A stretch of DNA of 31,108 nt, from contig UQZI01000018.1 of NCBI GenBank assembly GCA_900545555.1, positions 1 to 31,108 on the forward strand, read 5' to 3'. Positions within the stretch are counted from its first letter, which is position 1. Each line of letters opens with the position of its first letter. Source of the stretch: an uncultured Collinsella sp. (GTDB lineage: Bacteria; Actinomycetota; Coriobacteriia; Coriobacteriales; Coriobacteriaceae). The notes below the pieces were generated by a model. That model made no database searches. It was not told the DNA's origin and saw only the letters and a list, made by a program, of their open reading frames with translations. The position numbers and the translations under genes were made by a program. Positions 7,439 through 15,267 of this stretch are shown piece after piece.

Positions 7439-8602
7439 ATGCAGGCATCGCAACGTCTCGACCGCTTTGGCGCGGAGGTCTTCGCCTCGCTCAACAACAA
7501 GCTTCTCGCGCTGAAGGCTCAGGGCAAGACCATTTACAACATGAGCGTGGGCACGCCCGACTTTAAGCCGTACGACCACGTGGTCGAGGCGCTCACGCAG
7601 GCAGCCCAAGATCCCGAGATGTGGAAGTATGCCCTGCGCGACCTGCCCGAACTCAAGCAAGCCGTGTGCGATTACTATGAGCGTCGCTTTGGCGTTTCGG
7701 GCATTACGCCGTCTATGGTGCAGTCGTGCAACGGCACGCAGGAGGGCGTGGGCCATTTGGGCCTGGCCCTGCTCGATCCGGGTGACACCATTCTGGTTCC
7801 CGATCCGTGCTACCCGGTCTTTGAGGCGGGTGCCAAGATCGCCGATGCCAAGCTCGAATACTATCCGCTGGTTGCCGAGCATAATTACCTGCCCTATGTG
7901 GCGGGTATCGATCCCGAGGTGGCCGATCGTGCCAAGTATATGATCGTGTCGCTGCCCGCGAACCCGGTCGGCTCGGTGGGCACGCCCGAGGTCTACGAGG
8001 AGATTATCGCCTTTGCCCGCGAGCATGATTTGTTGATCGTTCATGACAACGCGTACTCCGACATCGTGTTTGACGGCGAGCCCGGCGGCAGCTTCTTGCA
8101 GTATCCCGGTGCGCTTGAGGTGGGCGTGGAGTTCTTCTCGCTTTCCAAGTCGTTTAACGTCACCGGTGCCCGCATCGGCTTTTTGGTCGGTCGCGAGGAT
8201 GTGGTCTCGGCCTTTGCCAAGCTGCGCGGCCAGATCGACTTTGGTATGTTCTTCCCGATCCAGAAGGCTGCTATCGCCTGCCTGAACGGTCCGCGCGATG
8301 AGGTCGAGGCGCAGCGTCTGAAGTACCAGGAGCGCCGCGATGCCCTGTGCGACGGTCTTGAGGGTCTGGGCTGGGAGCGTCCCAACGCGCATGGCTCTAT
8401 GTTTGTGTGGGCCAAGCTTCCCGGTGGTCGCACCGATTCTATGGCGTTTTGCGAGGAGCTTATGGAGAAGGCCGGCGTTGTGGTGACGCCGGGCGCGAGC
8501 TTTGGCCCTTCGGGCGAGGGGCACGTGCGTATGGCACTGGTCCTGCCGCCCGATCAGATCGCTTTGGCTGTCGAGGCCATTCGCGAGGCGGGCCTGTATT
8601 AG
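7439..8602 (+). CDS. Pyridoxal-phosphate aminotransferase, class I/II
   Basis: 387 residues, fold-type I. The PLP lysine is Lys237 in SLSKSFNVTGARIGF, and the phosphate/ring contacts are seen in SLPANPVGSVGTP and VHDNAYSD. The substrate-tail arginine is in GHVRMAL near the C-terminus. The sequence resembles aspartate and LL-diaminopimelate-type aminotransferases (family I-gamma), so an amino-acid/2-oxoacid exchange is firm but the substrate is not. The start is the ATG after AAAGGTGG; a longer in-frame ATG at 7349 would run through the terminator hairpin and is rejected. It is probably a single gene. Neighbours nadE and ldh do not point to one pathway. Confidence 0.88.
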   Translation: MQASQRLDRFGAEVFASLNNKLLALKAQGKTIYNMSVGTPDFKPYDHVVEALTQAAQDPEMWKYALRDLPELKQAVCDYYERRFGVSGITPSMVQSCNGTQEGVGHLGLALLDPGDTILVPDPCYPVFEAGAKIADAKLEYYPLVAEHNYLPYVAGIDPEVADRAKYMIVSLPANPVGSVGTPEVYEEIIAFAREHDLLIVHDNAYSDIVFDGEPGGSFLQYPGALEVGVEFFSLSKSFNVTGARIGFLVGREDVVSAFAKLRGQIDFGMFFPIQKAAIACLNGPRDEVEAQRLKYQERRDALCDGLEGLGWERPNAHGSMFVWAKLPGGRTDSMAFCEELMEKAGVVVTPGASFGPSGEGHVRMALVLPPDQIALAVEAIREAGLY

Positions 8603-8745
8603 AAACCTATTTCGACTCGTCAATAGCTCGAAACCGATTTCGTGCAGTTATTTTACGAATACTGCAAACAATTTCGGTAAACGGTCGATTTTTGGCTGCG
8701 AATAGGAGCATAATCAAAGTCCCGATTGGATGTATTGGGATTACG

Positions 8746-8780
8746 ACAAGCCGCTCGGGTCGTTCCCGGGCGGCTTGTTT
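8746..8780 (+). terminator. Hairpin between aminotransferase and ldh
   Basis: A 14-bp stem with one G-T pair (8746-8759 with 8765-8778) is followed by a weak TTGTTT tract. It ends 26 bases before the ldh start. A possible -10 box CATAAT (8709-8714) upstream would place the hairpin inside the ldh leader. The rest of the 8603-8745 gap shows no gene. Confidence 0.6.
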
Positions 8781-8803
8781 GTGGAGAGAGATGGGAGTTT
8801 CTA

Positions 8804-9754
8804 ATGGTTAACGAGAAGAAGGTCGCTATTGTCGGCTGCGGTTTCGTCGGTTCGTCTTCGGCGTTCGCACTGATGCAGAGTGGTCTGTTCTCCGAGATGG
8901 TCCTCATCGACGTGGACAAGAACCGCGCCGAGGGTGAGGCTCTGGATATCGCGCACGGCATGACGTTTGCCGAGCCGATGAAGATCTACGCCGGCGATTA
9001 TTCCGATGTCGCCGACGCCGCCATGATCGTCGTCACCGCTGGCGCTGCCCAGAAGCCCGGTGAGACCCGCCTGGACCTGGTCAACAAGAACGTAAACATC
9101 TTTAAGTCCATTATCCCCGAGATTAAGAAGTCCGGCTTCGACGGCATTCTGCTAATCGTCTCCAACCCGGTTGATGTTCTGACCTATGCTGCCATCAAGA
9201 TGTCCGGCCTGCCCGAGGGCCATGTCATCGGCTCCGGCACCGTGCTCGACACTGGCCGTCTGCAGCAGATGCTTGGTGCCCACGTCGAGGTTGACCCGCG
9301 CGATGTCCAGGCCTATGTCATGGGCGAGCACGGCGACTCCGAGTTTGTCGCTTGGTCCAGCGCTCAGGTTGCTGGCGTTCCGCTGAACACCTTCTGCGAG
9401 CTTCACGGTCATCTGGAGCACGAGGCTGCCGAGAAGCGTATCGCCGAGGACGTCAAGAACTCCGCCTACACCATCATCGAGAAGAAGCACGCTACCTACT
9501 ATGGCGTTGCCATGGCCGTCAAGCGCATCTGCACTGCCGTCATGCGCGATGAGCAGACCGTTCTGCCTGTCTCCTCGCTCATGGTGGGCGAGTATGGCCT
9601 GTCCGATCTGGCCATCTCCATGCCGACCGTCGTCGGCCGCGATGGCGTTGTCTGCCGCGTCCCCGTGCCGCTGAACGATGACGAGCAGCATGAGCTCACC
9701 GCCTCCGCCAAGGCCCTCAAGGACATCATCGACAGCGTCGACTTCTCCTGCTAA
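8804..9754 (+). CDS. ldh: L-lactate dehydrogenase
   Basis: Reduces pyruvate to L-lactate with NADH, regenerating NAD+ in fermentation. 316 residues. The nucleotide-binding GCGFVGSSS is near the N-terminus, the mobile substrate loop reads QKPGETRLDL (Gln83 and Arg89), and the catalytic set is Asp149, Arg152 and His176 in GEHGDSEF. Gln83 at the specificity position supports lactate rather than malate dehydrogenase, where Arg is usual. The start is the ATG after GGGAG with a 6-base spacer. The VVGRDGV segment near the C-terminus is the usual LDH sequence. Flanking hairpins on both sides suggest a monocistronic unit. Confidence 0.94.
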   Translation: MVNEKKVAIVGCGFVGSSSAFALMQSGLFSEMVLIDVDKNRAEGEALDIAHGMTFAEPMKIYAGDYSDVADAAMIVVTAGAAQKPGETRLDLVNKNVNIFKSIIPEIKKSGFDGILLIVSNPVDVLTYAAIKMSGLPEGHVIGSGTVLDTGRLQQMLGAHVEVDPRDVQAYVMGEHGDSEFVAWSSAQVAGVPLNTFCELHGHLEHEAAEKRIAEDVKNSAYTIIEKKHATYYGVAMAVKRICTAVMRDEQTVLPVSSLMVGEYGLSDLAISMPTVVGRDGVVCRVPVPLNDDEQHELTASAKALKDIIDSVDFSC

Positions 9755-9785
9755 ATCAAGCTCTTTTGGGCAACAGGCTACAATG

Positions 9786-9821
9786 AAAGGCGTCCGGGCC
9801 ACACGGTCCGGGCGCCTTTTT
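9786..9821 (+). terminator. Intrinsic terminator of ldh
   Basis: A ~15-bp stem with wobble pairs (9786-9800 with 9805-9819), tetraloop ACAC, then T5. TACAAT directly before it (9779-9784) resembles a -10 box. Confidence 0.88.
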
Positions 9822-9829
9822 GGTGCGAG

Positions 9830-9851
9830 GGGGTCAGGTTACTTTGCACCA
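9830..9851 (+). repeat. Left copy of a 22-bp inverted repeat flanking the DUF2974 gene
   Basis: It matches the reverse complement of 11047-11068 at 20 of 22 positions; the core is CAGGTT-A/G-CTTTGCACCA. A further ATGCACCA octamer follows each copy in direct orientation (9857-9864, 11070-11077). It looks like a REP- or mobile-element end. Confidence 0.75.
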
Positions 9852-9881
9852 CCCCAATGCACCATAGTTGATGGGAGGGCC

Positions 9882-11042
9882 ATGTCGGATTCGCCTAATT
9901 TTTTGACCTATGCCCAGACGGCGTTTGATCCGTTTGAGGAACGGCCGTTCTGCGCGGTGGATAGCCTGGTCTTTGCGTGGTTGTCCTATTTGCGTTTGCC
10001 GGGTGATATGGCGGAGCTGACGAACTGGCAGGGCCTAGACGTACGCGAGTTGCTGCGTGCCGAGTGCTACCGGGACATGATTGGTGACTTGTGGGACCCA
10101 GAGGGGAGCAGGGCCTTGTTGGAGGCCGTGGCAGCAAGCCCTCGTTACCGTGGCGTGCGCGTTTGCGGCTATCGTGCCGTGAGCGATGTGGTGGCGACAG
10201 AGCAGTTTGCAGCCATGGCGTTCCGGTTTCCGGCGGGGTTTAGTTATCTTTCCTTCCGGGGGACCGACAGCACGATTGTGGGCTGGAAAGAGGACTTTAA
10301 CATGGCGTTCCGGTGTCCTGTGCCGGCCCAGGAATCCGCGGCGCGTTATGTAGACGAGGCGGCGGATGCGATTGACGGGCCGCTTTTGTGCGGAGGTCAT
10401 TCCAAGGGTGGAAACCTTGCGGTGTACGGTGCGGCGATGTGCCCCGATGTCGCCCGTGAGCGAATCGAACGGGTGTATTCCCATGATGGTCCGGGCTTCG
10501 TCGAGGAGTTTCTGAGCGGCAACGCCTTCGCCGACCTATCCGGTCGAATCGACAAGACGCTACCTCGGTCGTCAATCTTTGGCATGATGTTCGAGGCACA
10601 GGAGGACTATGCCATCGTTGAGAGCACCGAGTTCAGCCTGCTTCAGCATAATCCCTTTAGCTGGGTGGTTGATGGTCGCGACTTCGTGTACTGTGAGCGC
10701 CTGTCCGCCGGTGCTCGATACGTTGATGGCTCCATTCGCGAGATGCTGCTTGCGGTGTCGCCTAGCGAGCGCGAGCGTTTTGTAGATGCGTTGTTCTCCG
10801 TGCTTGAGGCTACGGGTGCTGAGCGGTTTGCGGATATCGCTGGGAATCTGCGCGAGAGCCTGCCCGTGATGCTCCAGGCTGCGCAAGGCTTTGACGAGGA
10901 TACGCGACGCTTTGTCTCGCAGACTATCGTTGCGATTCTTAAGTGTGCGCTTCTGCCCAAACGTCCCCAGATCGACATGCCCGCTGCCGGCAAGAGCTTG
11001 GCAGAACAGCTCGAGGCTTGGCAGTCCGAGCTCCTGCGCTAA
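9882..11042 (+). CDS. DUF2974 (Mbeg1-like) alpha/beta-hydrolase
   Basis: 386 residues. The lipase-like core is clear: LSFRGTDSTIVGWKEDFNM precedes the nucleophile elbow GHSKGG with Ser174, followed by YSHDGPGF, which supplies a candidate acidic residue. The family (DUF2974) is common in gut Firmicutes and Actinobacteria and is thought to be a serine hydrolase; its substrate is unknown. There is no signal peptide or membrane helix, so it is probably cytosolic. The start is the ATG preceded by GGGAGG; an upstream in-frame extension would begin inside ldh and is rejected. The gene is exactly bracketed by 22-bp inverted repeats, the right one starting 5 bases after the stop, which raises the possibility that it travels as a unit. 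Confidence 0.8.
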   Translation: MSDSPNFLTYAQTAFDPFEERPFCAVDSLVFAWLSYLRLPGDMAELTNWQGLDVRELLRAECYRDMIGDLWDPEGSRALLEAVAASPRYRGVRVCGYRAVSDVVATEQFAAMAFRFPAGFSYLSFRGTDSTIVGWKEDFNMAFRCPVPAQESAARYVDEAADAIDGPLLCGGHSKGGNLAVYGAAMCPDVARERIERVYSHDGPGFVEEFLSGNAFADLSGRIDKTLPRSSIFGMMFEAQEDYAIVESTEFSLLQHNPFSWVVDGRDFVYCERLSAGARYVDGSIREMLLAVSPSERERFVDALFSVLEATGAERFADIAGNLRESLPVMLQAAQGFDEDTRRFVSQTIVAILKCALLPKRPQIDMPAAGKSLAEQLEAWQSELLR

Positions 11043-11046
11043 CCAT

Positions 11047-11068
11047 TGGTGCAAAGCAACCTGTCCCC
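11047..11068 (-). repeat. Right copy of the 22-bp inverted repeat flanking the DUF2974 gene
   Basis: Reverse complement of the element at 9830-9851 with two mismatches. It begins 5 bases after the DUF2974 stop codon. Confidence 0.75.
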
Positions 11069-11109
11069 GATGCACCAAGCTTCGATACGCTTGGGGCGGG
11101 CTCGACCGC

Positions 11110-11115
11110 TATACT
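11110..11115 (+). promoter_or_regulatory. -10-like box for the nucleoid-associated protein gene
   Basis: TATACT lies 38 bases before the start codon. No convincing -35 at 16-18 bp was found. Confidence 0.3.
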
Positions 11116-11153
11116 GGTTCGTGCTCAATTCGATCTAGAACGGAATGCCGTAC

Positions 11154-12158
11154 ATGAAAATCAATCACGCAATCCTGCATATCCTGGACTTCGACTCGGC
11201 CGTCAACGTTATGAGTCAGCGCGAACTCGATATCGAAAGCCGTACCGTGCGCAACTTTGTGACCACACATCTGCGCCGCGCGCGCACCTCGGCCGACAAC
11301 AAACGCGCCACGTTTGCCGAGAACTCCGCATTCGGCGGCGAGCTCAAGGGCTATTTCTTTGGCGAGCGCGAGTTCGTGGACCTGTCACAGCAGATTGCGG
11401 AGTTTATCTCCTCCGAGCTCACCAAGGCAGAGAAAGCCGAGTCCACCGACGTGCTCGTGGCCGATTTTGACGACGATGAGGATGCCCGCTGGTTTGCCGT
11501 GATGCTGCTGGGCTCCAAGCAGGCTTTTATGCACGAAGTGGGCCGCGAGGAGGGAGAGGTGCGCAACGACATCGCGCGCCACTACGCCATTCTGCCGAAC
11601 CCCTCGCAAAAGGTGCCGAGCTATGCCATCGTGCGTGCGAGCACCATGGAGATCGGTTACGTGGACAAGAAGCGCAAGATTGCCGGTGAGGACCGTATGC
11701 TTATCCCCGATGGCCTGCTGCAGTGCGACACGGGCGTATCAGGCAAGGAGGTCATCGACACCGTGACGTGTGTGGTCGAGGAAGTCGCCGAGGAGCACGG
11801 TGCCAATACGGCCGTAGCGCTCGCTAAGGTTAAGGCTGCCGTTGCCGAGAAGGTCGAGGATGACGAGGAGCTTCCGCCTTGGGATATCGTCGATGAGGTC
11901 TTTGAGGACGAACCGGTTATCAAGGAGAGCGTGCGCGCGGCACTGACTGAGGAGAAGGTGCCCGAGCGTGTGCCCGTGGAGCGCAAGCAGGTCGAACGCG
12001 CGGCCGTGCGCAACCACAAGATTCGTACCGATACGGGCATCGAGATCAGCTTTCCGGCCGAGATGGGCTCGAACTCCGAGTACATCGAGTTCGTCAACGA
12101 GCCCAACGGCCTCATTTCCATCGAGCTCAAAAACATCGGCAGCATCGAGAATAGATAA
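11154..12158 (+). CDS. 37-kD nucleoid-associated protein family (NdpA/YejK-like)
   Basis: 334 residues. The opening MKINHAILHILDFDS and the blocks AFGGELKGYFFGEREFVDLS, VADFDDD and ILPNPSQKVPSYAIV fit the PF04245 nucleoid-associated protein family. In E. coli YejK binds DNA-associated complexes such as topoisomerases; the role in actinobacteria is not established. The middle is acidic and charged (EKVEDDEELPPWDIVDEVFEDE), and the C-terminal ~40 residues (TDTGIEISFPAEMG, YIEFVNEPNG) form a compact beta region. The start at the second ATG is preferred since the first has its GGA directly adjacent. No operon partner; a terminator follows 27 bases after the stop. Confidence 0.78.
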   Translation: MKINHAILHILDFDSAVNVMSQRELDIESRTVRNFVTTHLRRARTSADNKRATFAENSAFGGELKGYFFGEREFVDLSQQIAEFISSELTKAEKAESTDVLVADFDDDEDARWFAVMLLGSKQAFMHEVGREEGEVRNDIARHYAILPNPSQKVPSYAIVRASTMEIGYVDKKRKIAGEDRMLIPDGLLQCDTGVSGKEVIDTVTCVVEEVAEEHGANTAVALAKVKAAVAEKVEDDEELPPWDIVDEVFEDEPVIKESVRAALTEEKVPERVPVERKQVERAAVRNHKIRTDTGIEISFPAEMGSNSEYIEFVNEPNGLISIELKNIGSIENR

Positions 12159-12184
12159 ACTGCGCTTGGACGCTGCAGAAAAAC

Positions 12185-12218
12185 AAAGGTCGAAACCCTT
12201 CGGGACTTCGGCCTTTTT
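12185..12218 (+). terminator. Intrinsic terminator of the nucleoid-associated protein gene
   Basis: Stem AAAGGTCGAA / TTCGGCCTTT (one wobble) with an inner CC-TTCG-GG cap, then a T-run. Confidence 0.85.
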
Positions 12219-12264
12219 GCTTGGAGCTGAATTGAGTTGCAGACTGAGCATAAGTCAGCGAAAA

Positions 12265-12354
12265 CGCCCCAGAGCGAGCAAGGTGACGTGAAAGAGGAGG
12301 GCATTGACCTTCTGGTCATGCCCGACGATTGAACGTCAGATTGCCGCTCTGGCG
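12265..12354. other. Three-tier nested hairpin element (candidate structured RNA or intergenic repeat)
   Basis: Three helices nest inside one another. The outer one pairs CCAGAGCG (12269-12276) with CGCTCTGG (12345-12352), and two more pairs form beyond a bulge. The middle pairs TGACGT (12284-12289) with ACGTCA (12333-12338). The inner pairs GGGCAT-GACC (12299-12309, one bulged T) with GGTCATGCCC (12314-12323) around TTCT. No open frame of interest crosses it. It lies in the 380-bp convergent gap between two genes. Such geometry suggests a selected RNA or a REP/BIME-like repeat; strand is undetermined. Confidence 0.55.
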
Positions 12355-12372
12355 GGCTTGCAGCGTCGAGTG

Positions 12373-12400
12373 GTTCCGGCGTTTGGTAAAACGCCGGAAC
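12373..12400. repeat. Perfect 12-bp hairpin
   Basis: GTTCCGGCGTTT (12373-12384) pairs with AAACGCCGGAAC (12389-12400) around GGTA. There is no T-tract on either strand. Confidence 0.6.
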
Positions 12401-12455
12401 ACAAGAGCGCCCCCTCCCGCGCACGGAACAGGAGGAGGCTAAAGGTAGGAGTCTA

Positions 12456-12476
12456 CCGGTGGGGTTACCCCACCGG
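12456..12476. repeat. Perfect 9-bp GC hairpin
   Basis: CCGGTGGGG pairs with CCCCACCGG around TTA. There is no T-tract. It is part of the chain of hairpins downstream of the antiporter gene. Confidence 0.6.
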
Positions 12477-12483
12477 ACAGACG

Positions 12484-12514
12484 ATGACCAGGTGATCCTT
12501 TACAGGATCGTCAT
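12484..12514 (-). repeat. Bulged hairpin just after the antiporter gene
   Basis: ATGAC/GTCAT and GATCC/GGATC helices are stacked with a 5-base bulge (12489-12493) and loop TTTACA. It lies 28 bases after the minus-strand stop. It may be a 3'-end stabiliser or processing site; it lacks a T-run, so it is a poor intrinsic terminator. Confidence 0.45.
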
Positions 12515-12541
12515 GGTTTCCGTGGGGTACCCAAGGGGTAC

Positions 12542-14020
12542 TTAGAGCATCACGCAGGCGACGGTCAGAATGATGGCGCAGACGACGGAGAGAGCGACGA
12601 TGAGCTTGAGAGCAAACTTGAGCCAGGTCGTCCACTCGATCTTGGCCAGGGCAAGACCGCCCATGATGGCGCCGGAGGTCGGGGTGAACAGGTTCACGAC
12701 GCCGATGGCGGCGGAGAAGATCATGACCATGACCTCGGGCGAGAAGCCGAGCTTAACAGCCAGCGGTCCCATGATGGGCATGGAGACAGTAGCCATACCG
12801 GAGGTCGAGGGGATCAGGAAGGACAGGCCGAAGTAGACCAGGAAGCTCATGGGAGCGAAGATCACGCCGGACAGGCCAGCCAGAGCATTGGCGGCAGCGT
12901 CGAGGACGTAGACGTCGAGGCCGGTGCTAGCCATGAGGACGGAGATACCACGGGCAAGAGCGATGACGAGGACAACGGACATCATGTCGGCAGCGCCGGT
13001 GATGAAGGTGTTGACGATCTGCTTCTCGGAGAGGCCACCGATGATACCGATCAGGACAGCCATGAGGAAGAACCAGGTGGAAGCCTCGTCGAAGTACCAC
13101 TGGCCAATGGGCAGGCCGGTGATCAGGGCAGACCAGCCCTGAACGATGGCGTTACCGTCGGCGTCATAGACAGCGCCAGCATCGAAGAAGTTGGCGACGC
13201 CCTCGTTGAGGTCGGCCAGCGGGATGAAGCCGACGATCATGACGACGAAGGTGAAGGCAAAGGCAATCAGAACACCCTTCTGACGACCGGTGAGCTTGAC
13301 CTCCTTGTGAACCTCGGAAGCAGCCTTGCCGTGAGCCTCTTCGGCGTCCTTGAGCTCCTGCATCGAAAGGATGGTGGAACCCTTGTCAGCCTTGACCTTC
13401 TTGGCATAGCTCATGACGAAGAGGATGGACATAACAGTGGTAACAATCCACAGGACGGCACCGAGGCCGATGATGATGGACTGGTTGACCTCAATGCCAA
13501 CGCCAGTCAGAGCGTCAACGGCAGCACCGACGGCAAACGGGTTAACCGTGGAGCCGAGGCAGCCGCAGCCAGCGCCGAGCAGGACGGTAGCAGCGCCGAC
13601 CATGGGGTCGAAGCCAGCAGCCATCATGGTGGCGGCGAGCAGAGCGTAGAAGGGAACGGTCTCCTCGCACATACCATAGGTGGTACCACCGAGGGAGAAG
13701 ATGAGCATCAGCACGGGAATGAGCATGATCTCATTGCCCTTAAGCTTCTGCACCAGAACGGCAATGCCGTTGTCCAGGGCGCCGGTCTCGGTCATCATGC
13801 CGAGGAAGCCACCGAGGATCATAACGAAGAGGCAGACGGGCAGAGCGTCAGCGAAGCCCTTGACCGGGGCGGTGCAGAAATCGCTCAAGCGGGCAGCGGT
13901 AACCGCGCCACCGGACGTACCGGAGACGATAACGGTAACAACCGCGACGATTGCCAGCAGAGCAAGAAGAATGGTGAACGATGAAGGCATACCGCGCTTT
14001 TTCTTAGCGGTCTCAGTCAT
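12542..14020 (-). CDS. YfcC-family basic amino-acid antiporter/permease of the ADI locus
   Basis: 492 residues with about 12 hydrophobic segments and one hydrophilic central loop (residues ~220-250, Lys/Glu-rich), as in the YfcC/DcuC ion-transporter family. Re-entrant-type motifs GGTTYGMCEETVPFY, LGSTVNPFAVGAA, LIPSTSGMATVSMPIMGP and FTPTSGAIMGG are clear. Family members placed in arginine deiminase clusters are thought to exchange arginine for ornithine (or citrulline), in place of classical ArcD. That role here is inferred from position directly after arcB. The start is the ATG 9 bases after GGGGGG; two upstream ATGs sit too close to, or lack, a ribosome site. A terminator separates it from arcB, so expression relative to arcB may be reduced by readthrough. 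Confidence 0.85.
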   Translation of the reverse strand: MTETAKKKRGMPSSFTILLALLAIVAVVTVIVSGTSGGAVTAARLSDFCTAPVKGFADALPVCLFVMILGGFLGMMTETGALDNGIAVLVQKLKGNEIMLIPVLMLIFSLGGTTYGMCEETVPFYALLAATMMAAGFDPMVGAATVLLGAGCGCLGSTVNPFAVGAAVDALTGVGIEVNQSIIIGLGAVLWIVTTVMSILFVMSYAKKVKADKGSTILSMQELKDAEEAHGKAASEVHKEVKLTGRQKGVLIAFAFTFVVMIVGFIPLADLNEGVANFFDAGAVYDADGNAIVQGWSALITGLPIGQWYFDEASTWFFLMAVLIGIIGGLSEKQIVNTFITGAADMMSVVLVIALARGISVLMASTGLDVYVLDAAANALAGLSGVIFAPMSFLVYFGLSFLIPSTSGMATVSMPIMGPLAVKLGFSPEVMVMIFSAAIGVVNLFTPTSGAIMGGLALAKIEWTTWLKFALKLIVALSVVCAIILTVACVML

Positions 14021-14114
14021 AGTTCTCATCCCCCCTTCATAAATCAATTACTGATCTCGCCCGAAGCGGCTCTTCCGTGCCGTGCATGTCGCTCGATGCG
14101 AGATTTTTACCAGA

Positions 14115-14152
14115 CAAAAGCGCTCGGGGTGCGCAGCAATGCACCCCGAGCG
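14115..14152 (-). terminator. Intrinsic terminator after arcB
   Basis: A 12-bp GC stem (14121-14132 with 14141-14152) is followed on the minus strand by TTTTG. It lies 15 bases after the arcB stop and ahead of the antiporter gene. Confidence 0.82.
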
Positions 14153-14167
14153 AGATGCTAGATGCTC

Positions 14168-15163
14168 TTACTTGAGCGTAGCGTACATGACAGCCTTGAT
14201 GGTGTGCATGCGGTTCTCGGCCTCGTCGAAGACCTTGGAAGCGGGGCTCTCGAAGACCTCGTCGGTGACCTCCTGCTCGGTGATGCCGAACTGCTCGCAC
14301 TTCTCGGCGCCAATCGTGGTGTTGGTGTCGTGGAAGCTGGGCAGGCAGTGCAGGAAGATGGCACCCGGGTTGGCCATAGCCATGACCTCGGAGGTAACGC
14401 GATACGGGGTGAGCTGAGCGATGCGCTCGGCCCAGACCTCGTCGGGCTCGCCCATGGAGACCCACACGTCGGTGTAGAGAACGTCGGCACCGGTGACGCC
14501 GTCCTTGACGTCGGTGGTCAGCTTGATGGTGCAGCCGTTGGCCTCAGCGATAGGCTTGCAGGCCTCGATGACGTCGTCAGCGGGCATGCACTCCTCGGGG
14601 CCGCAGGCCACGAAGTTCATGCCGAGCTTGGAGCAGACGACCATGAGGGAGCGAGCGACGTTGTTCTTGCAGTCGCCCATGAAGACGAGGGTCTTGCCCT
14701 TGATGTCGTAGTTGAAGTTCTCCTGGACGGTCAGGATGTCGGCGAGCATCTGGGTGGGGTGCCACTCGGTGGTCAGACCGTTCCACACGGGCACGCCGGA
14801 CTTAGCGGCAAGCTCCTCGACGTCGTCCTGGGCAAAGCCACGGAACTCGATGCCGTCATACATGCGGCCGAGAACGCGGGCGGTGTCCTCGATGGACTCC
14901 TTCTTGCCCATCTGCGACGAACCCGGATCGAGGTAGGTGACGCCCATGCCCAGATCCATGCCACCGACCTCGAAGGCGCAGCGGGTACGAGTGGAGGTCT
15001 TCTGGAAGAGCAGAACGATGTTCTTGCCCTCGAGATAACGGTGCGGAACGCCAGCGCGCTTCATGTCCTTGAAGTTCTTGGAGAGCTTGAGCAGGTACTC
15101 GATCTCCTCGGTGGTGAGGTCGAGGAGCTTGAGGAAGCTACGGCCGGAGAGGTTAACACCCAT
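14168..15163 (-). CDS. arcB: Ornithine carbamoyltransferase, catabolic (ADI pathway)
   Basis: Phosphorolyses citrulline to ornithine and carbamoyl phosphate, the second ADI step. 331 residues. Carbamoyl-phosphate site STRTR (57-61), HPTQ (135-138), ornithine loop DVWVSMGE (232-239) and HCLP (272-275) are all present. The catabolic assignment rests on its place between arcA and a YfcC transporter, not on sequence alone. The start is the ATG 8 bases after AAAGGA; the frame is open further upstream without a ribosome site. Spacing to arcA1 is 105 bases with no obvious terminator, so the two are probably co-transcribed. Confidence 0.93.
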   Translation of the reverse strand: MGVNLSGRSFLKLLDLTTEEIEYLLKLSKNFKDMKRAGVPHRYLEGKNIVLLFQKTSTRTRCAFEVGGMDLGMGVTYLDPGSSQMGKKESIEDTARVLGRMYDGIEFRGFAQDDVEELAAKSGVPVWNGLTTEWHPTQMLADILTVQENFNYDIKGKTLVFMGDCKNNVARSLMVVCSKLGMNFVACGPEECMPADDVIEACKPIAEANGCTIKLTTDVKDGVTGADVLYTDVWVSMGEPDEVWAERIAQLTPYRVTSEVMAMANPGAIFLHCLPSFHDTNTTIGAEKCEQFGITEQEVTDEVFESPASKVFDEAENRMHTIKAVMYATLK

Positions 15164-15267
15164 GGTTCGAATCCTTTCGAAGAAATGAATTACATAAGTA
15201 TCAGTGTTGCCCGTTTGACGGGCGAAACCGGTGCGGTTGTAGGGGGACCGCACCGGAAACGGAAAGA

